A stretch of 40,255 bases of DNA from Candidatus Hydrogenedentota bacterium (GTDB lineage Bacteria; Hydrogenedentota; Hydrogenedentia; Hydrogenedentales; SLHB01), in NCBI GenBank assembly GCA_019695095.1, contig JAIBAQ010000035.1, forward strand, positions 1 through 40,255, given 5' to 3'. Below are positions 15,030 through 26,589 of this stretch, piece by piece (within the stretch, counting starts at the first letter, position 1; each line of letters opens with the position of its first letter). The notes under the pieces are model-generated. The model did no database searches. It was given only the letters and a program-made list of their open reading frames with translations, and was not told the DNA's origin. Made by a program: the position numbers and the translations under genes.

Positions 15030-15878
15030 GTGACGGTTGTCCGCAACATAGACTTCCTACTTGACGGCATTGTTACGTTGCCGAGTTTGCCCGCGTCGGT
15101 GGCGTGGATCACGCAACTCATCAACAGCCCCAAGTCGAATCTCTCGGAAGTGGGACAGGCTATTCACAGCGATCCCGCGCTTGCCCTGAAGACGCTGCGT
15201 CTCGTGAACTCGGCCTATTACGGCCTCACCCATAAGGTCACTTCCGTTGACCATGCCGTCAGCCTGCTTGGACTCAAAGTCATCAAGAACCTCGTCTACA
15301 CCGCCACCGTCTTCGACAGTTTCCGCAAAGGGACGGATGAGCTGCTTCGGCACAGCGTAAGCTGCGGCATTGCCATGAAAGTCCTGTCCGAGTGCGTGCC
15401 TCAGGCTGGGATTGACGGCGAGGAAGCGTTCATCTACGGCCTCGTTCACGATATCGGCAAGATAGTCCTCTCGGAATTCATGCCGGAGGACATTGAGCGC
15501 GCGTCGGCCTTGAGTTATGCGCGGCGTGTTCCAGGCCATGTCGCGGAGTGGGAAGTGATTGGCACCGACCACGCCGAGGTCGGCGGACGTCTTGTTCTAA
15601 ACTGGGGGCTTTCCAAGACCCTTTCGATGGCCATCACGTCGCACCACGATCTGAATCGGTGCAAAGACCCCAAGACCCGGCCCCTGGCCGCGTGTATCGC
15701 GGTGGCAGACTACCTCTGCAACGTTTCCGGGATCTTGTCTTCGCAGGAGTCCGTGCCGTCTATTCACGACGAGATGTGGACGGCTTCGGGCATCAAGAAC
15801 TCCCAAATCCCAACGGTTGTCGATCGATTCTGCGCCTCGCTGTATACCGTGGACGAACTCATCCACATGGCGAAGTAG
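15030..15878 (+). CDS. HDOD domain protein
   Basis: 282 residues, essentially one HDOD domain. The N-terminal LPSLPASVAWITQLINSP and the segment ALKTLRLVNSAYYGL with SVDHAVSLLGLKVIKNLV are characteristic, as is YGLVHDIGKIVLSEF (about 131-145). HDOD proteins are non-enzymatic or weakly characterised relatives of HD-GYP phosphodiesterases that act in signalling networks. The protein is soluble and stands alone. The GTG start has GAGG 5 nt upstream. The 68 nt before it can form a hairpin (about 14971-14995), but I could not match a known riboswitch. Transcription may continue into recF, 56 nt downstream. Confidence 0.9.
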   Translation: MTVVRNIDFLLDGIVTLPSLPASVAWITQLINSPKSNLSEVGQAIHSDPALALKTLRLVNSAYYGLTHKVTSVDHAVSLLGLKVIKNLVYTATVFDSFRKGTDELLRHSVSCGIAMKVLSECVPQAGIDGEEAFIYGLVHDIGKIVLSEFMPEDIERASALSYARRVPGHVAEWEVIGTDHAEVGGRLVLNWGLSKTLSMAITSHHDLNRCKDPKTRPLAACIAVADYLCNVSGILSSQESVPSIHDEMWTASGIKNSQIPTVVDRFCASLYTVDELIHMAK

Positions 15879-15934
15879 CGTGACCTGGGGAGGCGTAGGA
15901 ATGCCAAACCCGTCACGCAGACATCCGAACCACC

Positions 15935-17005
15935 ATGCGGTTACTTGAACTATCCTGCGAGAATTTCCGCTGTATCACCGGCATTCGCCTGGTTCCTGGT
16001 GCGGGCATCAACGTGATTCGCGGCAAGAATGCGCAAGGGAAGACCTCCCTATTGGAGGCGCTGCTCTACGCGTCCACGTCAAAGAGTCACCGTACGCGGA
16101 CCGACGCCGAACTCGTTCGCGCAGGCAAGAAGCGCTTTCGGGTGCTCGCTCGCGCGCAGCGAACCGATCGCGAAGTCGCAATCGAGGCCGTGTGGTGGGA
16201 GGGGGCCAAGCGGTTCAAGGTGAACGGAATCGCTCAGACGCGGCTCAGCGACATTCTCGGCAAGATTAACGTGGTCTTCTTCTCGCCCGAAGACGTCGGC
16301 ATTGTCCGTGGGTCCGCGTCGCAACGGCGCGCTTTCCTCGACATGGAGCTCTCGCAAATTAGTCCCCGCTACCTATACGCTCTGCAGCAGTACCGCCTCG
16401 TCCTGCGCCAACGCAACGAACTGCTGCGCCGCCCGACTCCGGATACCGCCCAATTGGACGCGTGGGACACCCAGCTCGTGACGCACGGCGTCGTCCTTAT
16501 GCAGGAGCGCGAGCAGTTTCTCGCCGAGCTGCGACCGCGAGCGCTCGCCGGGTATCAGGCTATCGCCAGCGATGAACCTCTGGAGATCGAATACCGGCCG
16601 GACGCGAAGTCTGCCGATGCGCTTGCGGACGTGATTGCATCGTCGCGCCGTTCCGACTTGAAGCAGGGAGTCACGACCCACGGTCCCCACCGCGATGACA
16701 TGGAGTTCACGCTCGCGGGGACGTCCGCGCGGCAGATGGCCTCGCAAGGGCAGCAGAAGACAGCCGCATTGGCCTTGAAACTGGCGGAGCTGGATCTGGT
16801 GCGGGCGCGAACCGGCGAGTATCCTATCCTCATGTTGGACGATGTCTTCTCAGAGCTGGACGCCACGCGCGCGGAACGACTGGCCCGATCGCTGCCCAGC
16901 GACGCCCAGTGCTTCATCACGACGACCGACCTCGCAGACCGCGACGACCTGTTCCCGAATGGTTGTGTGCGATTCACGATTTCCTCGGGCGGGCTTGTCG
17001 AATGA
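15935..17005 (+). CDS. recF: DNA replication and repair protein RecF
   Basis: 356 residues, normal length. An SMC-like ATPase that loads or assists RecA at gaps through RecFOR. The start LLELSCENFRCI is canonical. Walker A is GKNAQGKTSL (about 31-40), the signature is MASQGQQKTAAL (about 268), and Walker B is YPILMLDDVFSELD (about 291-304). The next gene overlaps by ATGA, and gyrB and gyrA follow, which is the conserved recF-DUF721-gyrB(-gyrA) order usually found beside dnaA-dnaN and the origin. Here dnaA and dnaN are not upstream (an HDOD gene is), so the classic origin block is broken. Confidence 0.97.
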   Translation: MRLLELSCENFRCITGIRLVPGAGINVIRGKNAQGKTSLLEALLYASTSKSHRTRTDAELVRAGKKRFRVLARAQRTDREVAIEAVWWEGAKRFKVNGIAQTRLSDILGKINVVFFSPEDVGIVRGSASQRRAFLDMELSQISPRYLYALQQYRLVLRQRNELLRRPTPDTAQLDAWDTQLVTHGVVLMQEREQFLAELRPRALAGYQAIASDEPLEIEYRPDAKSADALADVIASSRRSDLKQGVTTHGPHRDDMEFTLAGTSARQMASQGQQKTAALALKLAELDLVRARTGEYPILMLDDVFSELDATRAERLARSLPSDAQCFITTTDLADRDDLFPNGCVRFTISSGGLVE

Positions 17006-17406
17006 ACGACAAGAAGACACGCAAGAACGGGTACAGGGCCTATCCGAAACGGCGCCGGAAGGTCGATCCCGACGCCCCGCCCATCAAGCCGTTGGCAGTC
17101 GGAGACATACTCAAGAATCTCAAGGCCTCGTCCGACCTGGGTAAGCGGTTGCAGCAAGCGGAGATCTGGGCGCGCTGGCCCGAACTGGCCGGGCCGAATC
17201 TGGCCGCGCACGGATTCCCTAAAACAATACGTGACAATATGTTATACATAGAGGCGGACAGCCCTGTCTGGATGAATCGGTTTGCCTACGAGAAATGGGG
17301 GCTACTGAAGCGCATCAACAAGCTGGCGGGGCGCGAAGTCGTTTCGGATGTTTTCATCACGCTCAAAAACGAAGATTCCGATCCCTCTGCACAACATGGC
17401 GTATAA
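17002..17406 (+). CDS. dciA: DciA/DUF721-family protein
   Basis: 134 residues with a very basic N terminus (MNDKKTRKNGYRAYPKRRRK) and a DUF721 core (AEIWARWPELAGPNLAAHG, then LYIEADSPVWMNRFAYEK). DciA is the ancestral loader of the replicative helicase DnaB in bacteria that lack DnaC/DnaI. The ATG overlaps the recF stop (ATGA), so it is coupled to recF, and the family is typically encoded between recF and gyrB. The gene symbol is given on family and position; the sequence identity to characterised DciA cannot be measured here. Confidence 0.85.
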   Translation: MNDKKTRKNGYRAYPKRRRKVDPDAPPIKPLAVGDILKNLKASSDLGKRLQQAEIWARWPELAGPNLAAHGFPKTIRDNMLYIEADSPVWMNRFAYEKWGLLKRINKLAGREVVSDVFITLKNEDSDPSAQHGV

Positions 17407-17442
17407 CACACCTTAACCTTGCGCCAAATCTTGGGTTAAATG

Positions 17443-17471
17443 TTGTTTTCGCCCCTCCTTTTTGATATACT
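17443..17471 (+). promoter_or_regulatory. Sigma70-like promoter for gyrB
   Basis: TTGTTT (17443-17448), a 17-nt spacer and TATACT (17466-17471), with the predicted start near 17478, giving about a 50-nt leader. It suggests gyrB-gyrA can be expressed independently of recF. Promoters of gyrase genes are often supercoiling-sensitive, which this sequence alone cannot show. Confidence 0.65.
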
Positions 17472-17506
17472 AACGTGTCTTTCCACTGCACCCAAAACAT
17501 GCCTGA

Positions 17507-19957
<2,451 letters not shown>

Positions 19958-20017
19958 CCGCGTTCATCGCAGGCAGTAGTAGGATCGCGAAGAGCCAAAG
20001 GGAAACCCGGGACCGAC

Positions 20018-22498
20018 ATGGAAACGCCAAGCGAACGTATCATTCCAATCGCAATCGAACAAGAGCTTAAGACCTCGTTTCTCGATTATTCGATGAGCGT
20101 GATCGTAAGCCGCGCGCTCCCCGACGTGCGTGACGGATTGAAACCCGTCCACCGGCGAATTCTCTATGCGATGCACGAACTTGGGCTGGTGAACAACAAG
20201 CCCTACCGCAAATCGGCGGCCATCGTTGGCGATGCCATGGGTAAATACCACCCTCATGGCGACCAGGCCATCTACGACACCCTCGTGCGCATGGCCCAAC
20301 CGTGGGCGATGCGTTATCCCCTGATTGACGGTCAGGGTAACTTTGGCTCCATCGACGGCGACAGTCCCGCGGCCATGCGATATACCGAAGCGCGCATGGC
20401 GGCCGTGACTGCCGAAATGTTGAAAGACATCGAAAAGGAAACCGTCGAGACCCAGGACAACTACGACAGCCGTTTGCAGGAGCCGATCGTACTGCCGTCG
20501 GCCATTCCGAATCTCTTGGTCAACGGCTCCTACGGAATTGCCGTGGGTATGGCGACGAGCGTTCCTCCGCATAATCTGACGGAAGTCTGCGACGCGGTCA
20601 TACACCTCATTGACAATCCGCAAGCGACTTCGCGCGATTTGATGCGATTTGTAAAAGCGCCGGACTTCCCGACAGGCGGCATCATCTACGGCACCGAAGG
20701 CCTTTCCGAAGCCTACGAGACCGGCCGCGGGCGGATTACGGTGCGCGCCAAGGTTGCGGTTGAACACGACGTCAGCAGCGGCAAGGATCGCTTGATCGTC
20801 AGCGAGATTCCTTACCAGGTCAATAAGTCGCGCGTCGTTGAAGCGATTGCCGCGCTCGTGCGCGAAAAGACTGTTGAAGGCATTACGGACCTGCGCGACG
20901 AATCCGACCGCGAAGGCATGCGCATCGTGATTGAGGTGCGCAAGGGCGACGAACCGCAGGTTATTCTCAACCAGCTTTACAAGCACACACAGCTTCAGGA
21001 TACGTACAGCATCATGATGCTGGCGTTGGTGCGCAACCAGCCTCGCGTGCTCTCCCTCGCGGAGATGATCTATCACTACGTGCGGCACCGCGCCGAAATC
21101 GTCAAGCGCCGCACGATGTACGATCTGCGCAAAGCCGAAGAGCGGGCGCACATCCTCGAAGGGCTGCTCAAAGCCATCGATCACATCGACGAGGTTATCG
21201 CGATCATCCGCGCCAGCGCCGACACGGAAGAGGCCCGCAACCGCTTGATGGAGCGATTCGGCTTTACCCATGTGCAGGCCAATGAAATCCTTGCGATGCG
21301 CCTGCGCCGCCTCACGGGCCTCGAACGCGAAGAATTGGAGAAGGAATATCAAGAACTCCTGAAAGAGATCGAACGTTTCAAGCAGATCTTGTCCAGCGAA
21401 CGTACGATCCTCGCCGAGGTTCGCAAAGAGATCCTTGAGGTGCGCGACAAGTACGGCGACGAGCGGCGCACGCAGATTCTTGGGGAGCGCTCCGAGTTCT
21501 CCGTCGAAGACCTCATCGCCGACGAAGACATGGTCGTGACCGTGTCGAACGAAGGCTACATCAAGCGCGTGCCGGTGAACGCCTACCGCAAGCAGCGCCG
21601 CGGCGGGCGTGGCGTCACGGGTATGGAGACGAAGGAAGAGGACTTCGTAAAAGACCTCTTCATCGCGTCGACGCATCAGTACATGCTGTTCTTCACGAAT
21701 CGCGGCAAGGTCTATTGGCGGAAAGTTCACGAATTGCCGAAGGCGAGCCGTACGGCGCGGGGCCGTGCGATTGTTAACGTGCTTGAGCTAACCGGCGACG
21801 AAGTCGTAACGGCATGTCTGCCCGTGCGCGACCTGAACGACGACGGCAAGTTCGTGTTCATGGTAACGAAAGACGGTACGGTCAAGAAGACGGAGTTGAA
21901 AGCGTTCAGCAATCCGCGCGCGACAGGTATCATCGCCATCGACCTCGATAAGGGCGACGAGCTTATTGAAGTCTCGATCACGTCCGGCAACGACAACATC
22001 CTGATTGCGACGTACTTGGGCATGGCCATCCGGTTCCCCGAATCCGACGTCCGTCCGATGGGGCGCAACGCGCGCGGCGTGATTGGCGTCCGTCTCGACA
22101 AGGGCGACCGGGTCATTGGCGTATCCATTGCCCATGAAGAGCAGACCGTGCTGAGTGTGACCGAGAACGGATTCGGAAAGCGCACGCAGGTCGGCGAGTA
22201 CCGCCTGCAGCATCGCGGCGGTCAGGGAATCATCAACATCAAGACCACGGCCCGCAACGGGAACGTCGTCGCCATGATGACAGTCGATGACAATGACGAG
22301 ATCGTGGTGGTCAGCACGGACGGGATCGTAATACGGACCACGGTGAAGGACATTCGCACCATCGGCCGCAACACCCAGGGCGTGAAAGTCATGACCCCGA
22401 ACGAGGGCGCCAAGATTAGCGCCGTGGGCCGTGCCGTGACCGAAGACGACGGCGATGATACCGGCTCGGCGGTTGAAGACGGGGATACCGGGGAGTAA
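20018..22498 (+). CDS. gyrA: DNA gyrase subunit A
   Basis: 826 residues. The catalytic tyrosine is Y122 in AMRYTEARM, numbering exactly as in E. coli. The quinolone-determining region reads [13 protein letters not shown], so residue 83 is Gln rather than the common Ser, with D87 kept. The GyrA box QRRGGRG, which distinguishes gyrase from topoisomerase IV, opens the C-terminal beta-pinwheel (about 525-530), and a strongly acidic tail ([18 protein letters not shown]) closes the protein, as in E. coli where it tunes wrapping. It partners GyrB, the preceding gene. It converges with the sensor kinase with only 6 nt between stops and no terminator visible. Confidence 0.98.
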   Translation: METPSERIIPIAIEQELKTSFLDYSMSVIVSRALPDVRDGLKPVHRRILYAMHELGLVNNKPYRKSAAIVGDAMGKYHPHGDQAIYDTLVRMAQPWAMRYPLIDGQGNFGSIDGDSPAAMRYTEARMAAVTAEMLKDIEKETVETQDNYDSRLQEPIVLPSAIPNLLVNGSYGIAVGMATSVPPHNLTEVCDAVIHLIDNPQATSRDLMRFVKAPDFPTGGIIYGTEGLSEAYETGRGRITVRAKVAVEHDVSSGKDRLIVSEIPYQVNKSRVVEAIAALVREKTVEGITDLRDESDREGMRIVIEVRKGDEPQVILNQLYKHTQLQDTYSIMMLALVRNQPRVLSLAEMIYHYVRHRAEIVKRRTMYDLRKAEERAHILEGLLKAIDHIDEVIAIIRASADTEEARNRLMERFGFTHVQANEILAMRLRRLTGLEREELEKEYQELLKEIERFKQILSSERTILAEVRKEILEVRDKYGDERRTQILGERSEFSVEDLIADEDMVVTVSNEGYIKRVPVNAYRKQRRGGRGVTGMETKEEDFVKDLFIASTHQYMLFFTNRGKVYWRKVHELPKASRTARGRAIVNVLELTGDEVVTACLPVRDLNDDGKFVFMVTKDGTVKKTELKAFSNPRATGIIAIDLDKGDELIEVSITSGNDNILIATYLGMAIRFPESDVRPMGRNARGVIGVRLDKGDRVIGVSIAHEEQTVLSVTENGFGKRTQVGEYRLQHRGGQGIINIKTTARNGNVVAMMTVDDNDEIVVVSTDGIVIRTTVKDIRTIGRNTQGVKVMTPNEGAKISAVGRAVTEDDGDDTGSAVEDGDTGE

Positions 22499-22504
22499 GC
22501 CGAA

Positions 22505-25500
22505 CTACACCGTAACGGGCGCGTCAAGCGATTCTCGAATCTGCCGGAGCAGAACGCCGGGACTGTACGGCTTCTGGATAACCTGAACTCCCGTCTCGGG
22601 CAAGTGTTCCGCCGCAAGCATGCCAAAGCTATACCCGCTGCAGAATAGGACTTTCATGCCTGGCTTCAGAGCCATGATGACGTCGTAAACCGCTTTCCCA
22701 CTCTTCTTTGGCATGACCACATCCAGCAAGCACAGGGAGATCTGCTCCTTGTGCGACTCAAAGATCCGCAGTGCCTCCTCGCCGTCATTAGCAAGCAGTA
22801 CCGTGTAACCGGCGTTTTGCAGCAGCTTTGATGTCAGTTTTCGGACTTGCTCCTCGTCCTCGGCAACCAGAATGGTCTCTGTGCCGGAAGGGGTCGAGGC
22901 CGGCGCATACTGTGACTCGAAGCCGGACTCGGGAGTATTAACGCCCGTTGGCAAGTAGATGCGAAAGACGGTGCCCTTGTTGAGTTCGCTGTACACGTGG
23001 ATGAACCCAGAGTGCTGCTTGACGACTCCGTATACGGTGGCCAGGCCGAGTCCAGTTCCTTTACCCACCTCCTTGGTCGTGTAGAAGGGCTCAAAGATGT
23101 GGCTTTGGACTTCTTGGGACATACCGTGACCGGTGTCCGCAACTTCCAGCAACACATACTTGCCTTCACGAGCCCAAGGATAAAGCCTCACGAATTCGTC
23201 ATTCACGGAAACAGCTTCTGTCTTAATTTGGATGGTGCCACCCGAAGGCATCGCATCGCGAGCATTGACACACAGGTTCATGAGCACTTGGTCAAGTTGA
23301 CCCAAGTCGCCGTGAATAAAAGGCAATTCGGTTGAAATCGATGTCTCCAGGACAATGTGCTCGCCGATCACCCTTCTGATCAACTTCAAGACATTGGCGA
23401 TCACGGCATTCAGATTGACGCTCGTCAACTGCGCCGTATCCTTTCTGCTGAAGGTCAACAATTGTCTGACGAGCGTTGTCGCGCGGGAGGCGGCGCCTTT
23501 CACTTCGTTCAGTTGAGCATACGCAGCGTTCGAGCGCGGCATTTCATCCAGTGTCAGGTCGATATAACCTGAAATCACTTGGAGCAGATTATTGAAATCG
23601 TGCGCCACACCCCCGGCGAGCTGTCCAACGGCCTCCATTTTCTGCGACTGCCGATACTGTTCTTCCAGCCGGCGGTGATCGGTTACGTCACGGCCTATCG
23701 TCGCGATGCCAATCCGAATACCGGATCCGTCCCGCAGATGGGTTGTATCCCAGACCAGATTACGGCGCGAGCCAGACTTTGTGACAATAGTGCGCTGCAC
23801 GTTGGATTGAGCGACTCCGTCATCGATACAGCGTTGGTAAGACTGCCTGGCCTCCGCACGCTCTTCCGGGGCAACGATGGTCTCATAGTAGTCGGATCCC
23901 AGCAATTCTTCCCGCGACCAACCGGTCATCGCAACGAATGAGTCATTGCAGAATGTGATCATGCCGTTCGCATCAAGCATCAGTGCAAGCAGGCTGGTTC
24001 GTTCCAGCAGCTCTCTGAACCGGGCTTCGCTTTCATTTGCCGCAAGCTGCGCCTCATGGATTTCCGTAAGATCACGAACGCTTGCCAGAATGTACACGGA
24101 CCCCCGCAGCGAGATGCTGGTCAAATACACTTCAACGTCAAATTCACTCTTGTCGTTGGGGCGTTGAGCCTTCCACTCGAACAACATGTTGTTTCCGGCC
24201 AGTACACGGCTCCAATTTCTCTTGGCATCGTCAAGAGATTGTTCCGCCACGGAGAGGTCGGCAATCGTACACCGTAGTGCTTGCGCACGCGTAAGGCCGT
24301 ACATCTTCAGCATCTTCTCGTTGACTTCGACAATGTTCCCCCCCCGGTCATGCACGATAATGGCTTCGTATACATTGTCAATCACGGTCTGGAGCGCGTT
24401 TCGCGATTCGACAAGGGCATCCTCGCGCGCCCTCGCCTCCGAGATATCGGTAATTGAGCCCAAGAAGCGAGGCACCCCGGCGGTGTCGCCCTTGACTACC
24501 ATGCCACTATCTTCAACCAGCAAACTCGAACCGTCCGCGCGAGTGAGACGATACTCGAGCATATAGGCGCGTCCGCTTATGCCGGCCAGGTCCAACGAAG
24601 CAAGAACACGCGACACATGCTGGGGGGCGATCATCTTTTCCCACTCTGCCCATTCGATCCCGCGGCGTACGTCCGACGGATAACCTGTTATCGCCTCAAT
24701 CGCGCCTTCCCAAACAATACGGCCCAAACTCCGGTCATAGTCGTACACGAGCTGCCCGGTGCGCGAGGCTACTTCCCGCAGCCGCCGTTCGTTCTCGGCC
24801 AAGAGCTGTCCGGTACGTTTTCTTTCCGAGATGTCGCGCACTGTCACCAGGATGGCGCCTACCGAAGGATCATCCAGCAGATTCTCGGCGATAGCCTCGA
24901 TCCAGTGCAGCGAACGATCTGCATGATAGGCACGAAATTCGATCGTCATCGCATTACCACTCTTCGCCGATGCCTCCTCGAAGAGTCTTCTGCATTCGGG
25001 TCTGTCGTCGGGATAGACAAACTCAAGGGAGGGATGACCAAGGATCGCTTCCGGGTCATATCCCAGTACGCGCTGCACGGAGGGGCTGATATACGAAACA
25101 ATACCATTGCCGTCGAACAAAGCAATCACATCGGAGGAGTGCTGCAGCAGAGCCCGAAACCTCTCATCGCTTACCTCAAGAGCCTTGGAAGCGCGGGCAC
25201 GTTCCTCCAGATTGGCCTGCAGCGACGCCAGCAGTCCGTTGAACGCCGCAGATAGTTCGCAGATTTCGTCGCCGCCATTGTCTTCGGCCCGCAATGAGTA
25301 GTCGCGCGTTCTCTGAACGTCCGCAACCAGGCTATGCAGCTTGGTAAGACGCTGAAACAGAAGCCGATCCAGCAGGAACAGGGCACTTATGCCCGAGATT
25401 GCCAAACCAAGCAGCAGTGTTCCACCTGCCAATGCGGCGGTGAGGATGTAAGTCGTCCGATCGGCCCGCTTTCCCTCGCACCGGATGACGCAAGTGGGCC

Positions 25501-26257
25501 TGCCATGTCCGTCTACAAGCATACTGTAACCCACGGCAATGCCGGCGCCTGGAAGATCAACGGGGGGATCGGAGACAAAATTGCCTCTGCGAAGTGCGTC
25601 TTGAGTATGACCGGGAATTGCAGGATCTTCGAGTTGCAGAACCGTTACCCGTTTCCCCGTAAGCTGAGACACCGATGCGAGCATGTCACTATCCACGCGC
25701 CGGCCAAAAATAAGGGTACCCTTGACGGGACCCGTCAGATCGCTCTTGAGGATGGGTCGATAGGCCAACAAAGTGGGTGTATCCAGCAACATCCAGACAC
25801 CTGCCGCGCCGCCTTCGTCAGCAGCACGTTGCAGAATCTCCCGGTCCCCTGCGATAAGATTGAGGACCTCCTCAGGTACGGGTTGGCATGCGTTCAGTTC
25901 TGGATTGTAGGTCTCGGCATACGCCGATTGCCCTGCTGCATCCAGGAGAATCGCCAGATCCAGACTGTTGTTCGAGAAGGTGGATGGTGGGAAGTTGGAT
26001 TCGATGAACTTGGCGTCTCGGCTAACGATGTATTCGTAGGTGTCGTCCCACCCGGAATAATCTGTCGCAACACGCCCCAGCTCATTCGCTTCTCGTTCAA
26101 GGAGTCTAACGGCAAGCCTCGCTCCGCGCCTGATCTCCTCCCTATCGGCATAATCCGCATTGCGGAAGATAAATACAACGCGAAGCACGAGTAGAGTGAC
26201 AATCAACAGACACAGGATTCCCCAGATGACATAGAAAGCCTTGGTCCTGATGGTCAT
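22505..26257 (-). CDS. Hybrid sensor histidine kinase (CHASE4-HAMP-4xPAS-HisKA-HATPase-REC)
   Basis: 1250 residues from the ATG at 26257 (MTIRTKAFYVIWGIL, typical for this class; an in-frame ATG at 26305 would add 16 residues). Membrane helices at about 6-28 and 285-307 enclose a CHASE4 periplasmic sensor (ATDYSGWDDTYEYI). HAMP follows, then four PAS domains (roughly 375-490, 500-615, 620-735, 740-860). HisKA has VGQLAGGVAHDFNNLL with the phospho-accepting histidine. HATPase has the N box NLCVNARDAM and VADTGHGM, FEPFYTTKEVGKGTGLGL. The C-terminal REC has ILVAEDEE and the phospho-acceptor aspartate in LCLLDVVMP. There is no separate regulator or HTH next door, so output probably goes to an unlinked partner. 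The ligand is unknown. Confidence 0.95.
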   Translation of the reverse strand: MTIRTKAFYVIWGILCLLIVTLLVLRVVFIFRNADYADREEIRRGARLAVRLLEREANELGRVATDYSGWDDTYEYIVSRDAKFIESNFPPSTFSNNSLDLAILLDAAGQSAYAETYNPELNACQPVPEEVLNLIAGDREILQRAADEGGAAGVWMLLDTPTLLAYRPILKSDLTGPVKGTLIFGRRVDSDMLASVSQLTGKRVTVLQLEDPAIPGHTQDALRRGNFVSDPPVDLPGAGIAVGYSMLVDGHGRPTCVIRCEGKRADRTTYILTAALAGGTLLLGLAISGISALFLLDRLLFQRLTKLHSLVADVQRTRDYSLRAEDNGGDEICELSAAFNGLLASLQANLEERARASKALEVSDERFRALLQHSSDVIALFDGNGIVSYISPSVQRVLGYDPEAILGHPSLEFVYPDDRPECRRLFEEASAKSGNAMTIEFRAYHADRSLHWIEAIAENLLDDPSVGAILVTVRDISERKRTGQLLAENERRLREVASRTGQLVYDYDRSLGRIVWEGAIEAITGYPSDVRRGIEWAEWEKMIAPQHVSRVLASLDLAGISGRAYMLEYRLTRADGSSLLVEDSGMVVKGDTAGVPRFLGSITDISEARAREDALVESRNALQTVIDNVYEAIIVHDRGGNIVEVNEKMLKMYGLTRAQALRCTIADLSVAEQSLDDAKRNWSRVLAGNNMLFEWKAQRPNDKSEFDVEVYLTSISLRGSVYILASVRDLTEIHEAQLAANESEARFRELLERTSLLALMLDANGMITFCNDSFVAMTGWSREELLGSDYYETIVAPEERAEARQSYQRCIDDGVAQSNVQRTIVTKSGSRRNLVWDTTHLRDGSGIRIGIATIGRDVTDHRRLEEQYRQSQKMEAVGQLAGGVAHDFNNLLQVISGYIDLTLDEMPRSNAAYAQLNEVKGAASRATTLVRQLLTFSRKDTAQLTSVNLNAVIANVLKLIRRVIGEHIVLETSISTELPFIHGDLGQLDQVLMNLCVNARDAMPSGGTIQIKTEAVSVNDEFVRLYPWAREGKYVLLEVADTGHGMSQEVQSHIFEPFYTTKEVGKGTGLGLATVYGVVKQHSGFIHVYSELNKGTVFRIYLPTGVNTPESGFESQYAPASTPSGTETILVAEDEEQVRKLTSKLLQNAGYTVLLANDGEEALRIFESHKEQISLCLLDVVMPKKSGKAVYDVIMALKPGMKVLFCSGYSFGMLAAEHLPETGVQVIQKPYSPGVLLRQIRESLDAPVTV

Positions 26258-26372
26258 ACCGCTACCCCACCGACTGCCCCGCAACAGTCGGGTACGCCCG
26301 TGCAAAGTCCTTGCCCATCGCCATAGTCATACTAAGAAAATGGCTAATTGTTCTAGCTCAAACCAAGGACAC

Positions 26373-26401
26373 ACTCTAACATACGTTCAGGATTCGGGCA
26401 A
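26373..26401 (-). promoter_or_regulatory. Possible promoter of the sensor kinase
   Basis: On the minus strand TTGCCC (26401-26396), a 17-nt spacer and TAGAGT (26378-26373), about 110 nt before the start codon. It lies in the 284-332-nt gap between the kinase and dsbD, which otherwise holds a second -10-like TATAGT (26471-26466) overlapping a 12-bp palindrome. Confidence 0.45.
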
Positions 26402-26456
26402 CTATTTATTTTTTCGCGGCATATACGGGGTTTTCAATAAACGCGGTGACCAAGTG

Positions 26457-26468
26457 AGTCCTAGGACT
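26457..26468. promoter_or_regulatory. 12-bp palindrome, operator candidate
   Basis: AGTCCTAGGACT is a perfect palindrome. It overlaps by 3 nt a minus-strand extended -10 (TGGTATAGT), a position where a dimeric regulator would block initiation of the kinase gene. No regulator gene is adjacent. Confidence 0.35.
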
Positions 26469-26549
26469 ATACCAGAATGTCACATGATCGCACGGGGGGT
26501 ATCTAGGCTACGCCTCAGCCGGAACGCTCCCCGAAAATGTCGCGTGGGC

Positions 26550-26570
26550 GCCCTCAAGCCTTTGGAGGGC
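26550..26570 (-). terminator. Weak hairpin downstream of dsbD
   Basis: GCCCTCAA (26550-26557) pairs with TTGGAGGGC (26562-26570) with one bulged base, about 20 nt beyond the dsbD stop on the minus strand. The only T-rich run (TTTT) is about 14 nt further on, so it is a doubtful intrinsic terminator. Confidence 0.3.
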
Positions 26571-26589
26571 CGCGGGGGTCTGGGCAGCT

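Noticed and set aside
19964-21730. 588-codon minus-strand frame opposite gyrA
   Set aside because: It is a shadow of the highly conserved gyrA codon pattern, without family similarity.
25334-26194. 286-codon plus-strand frame opposite the sensor kinase
   Set aside because: The kinase frame carries clear CHASE4 and membrane segments here; the antisense frame has no recognisable features.
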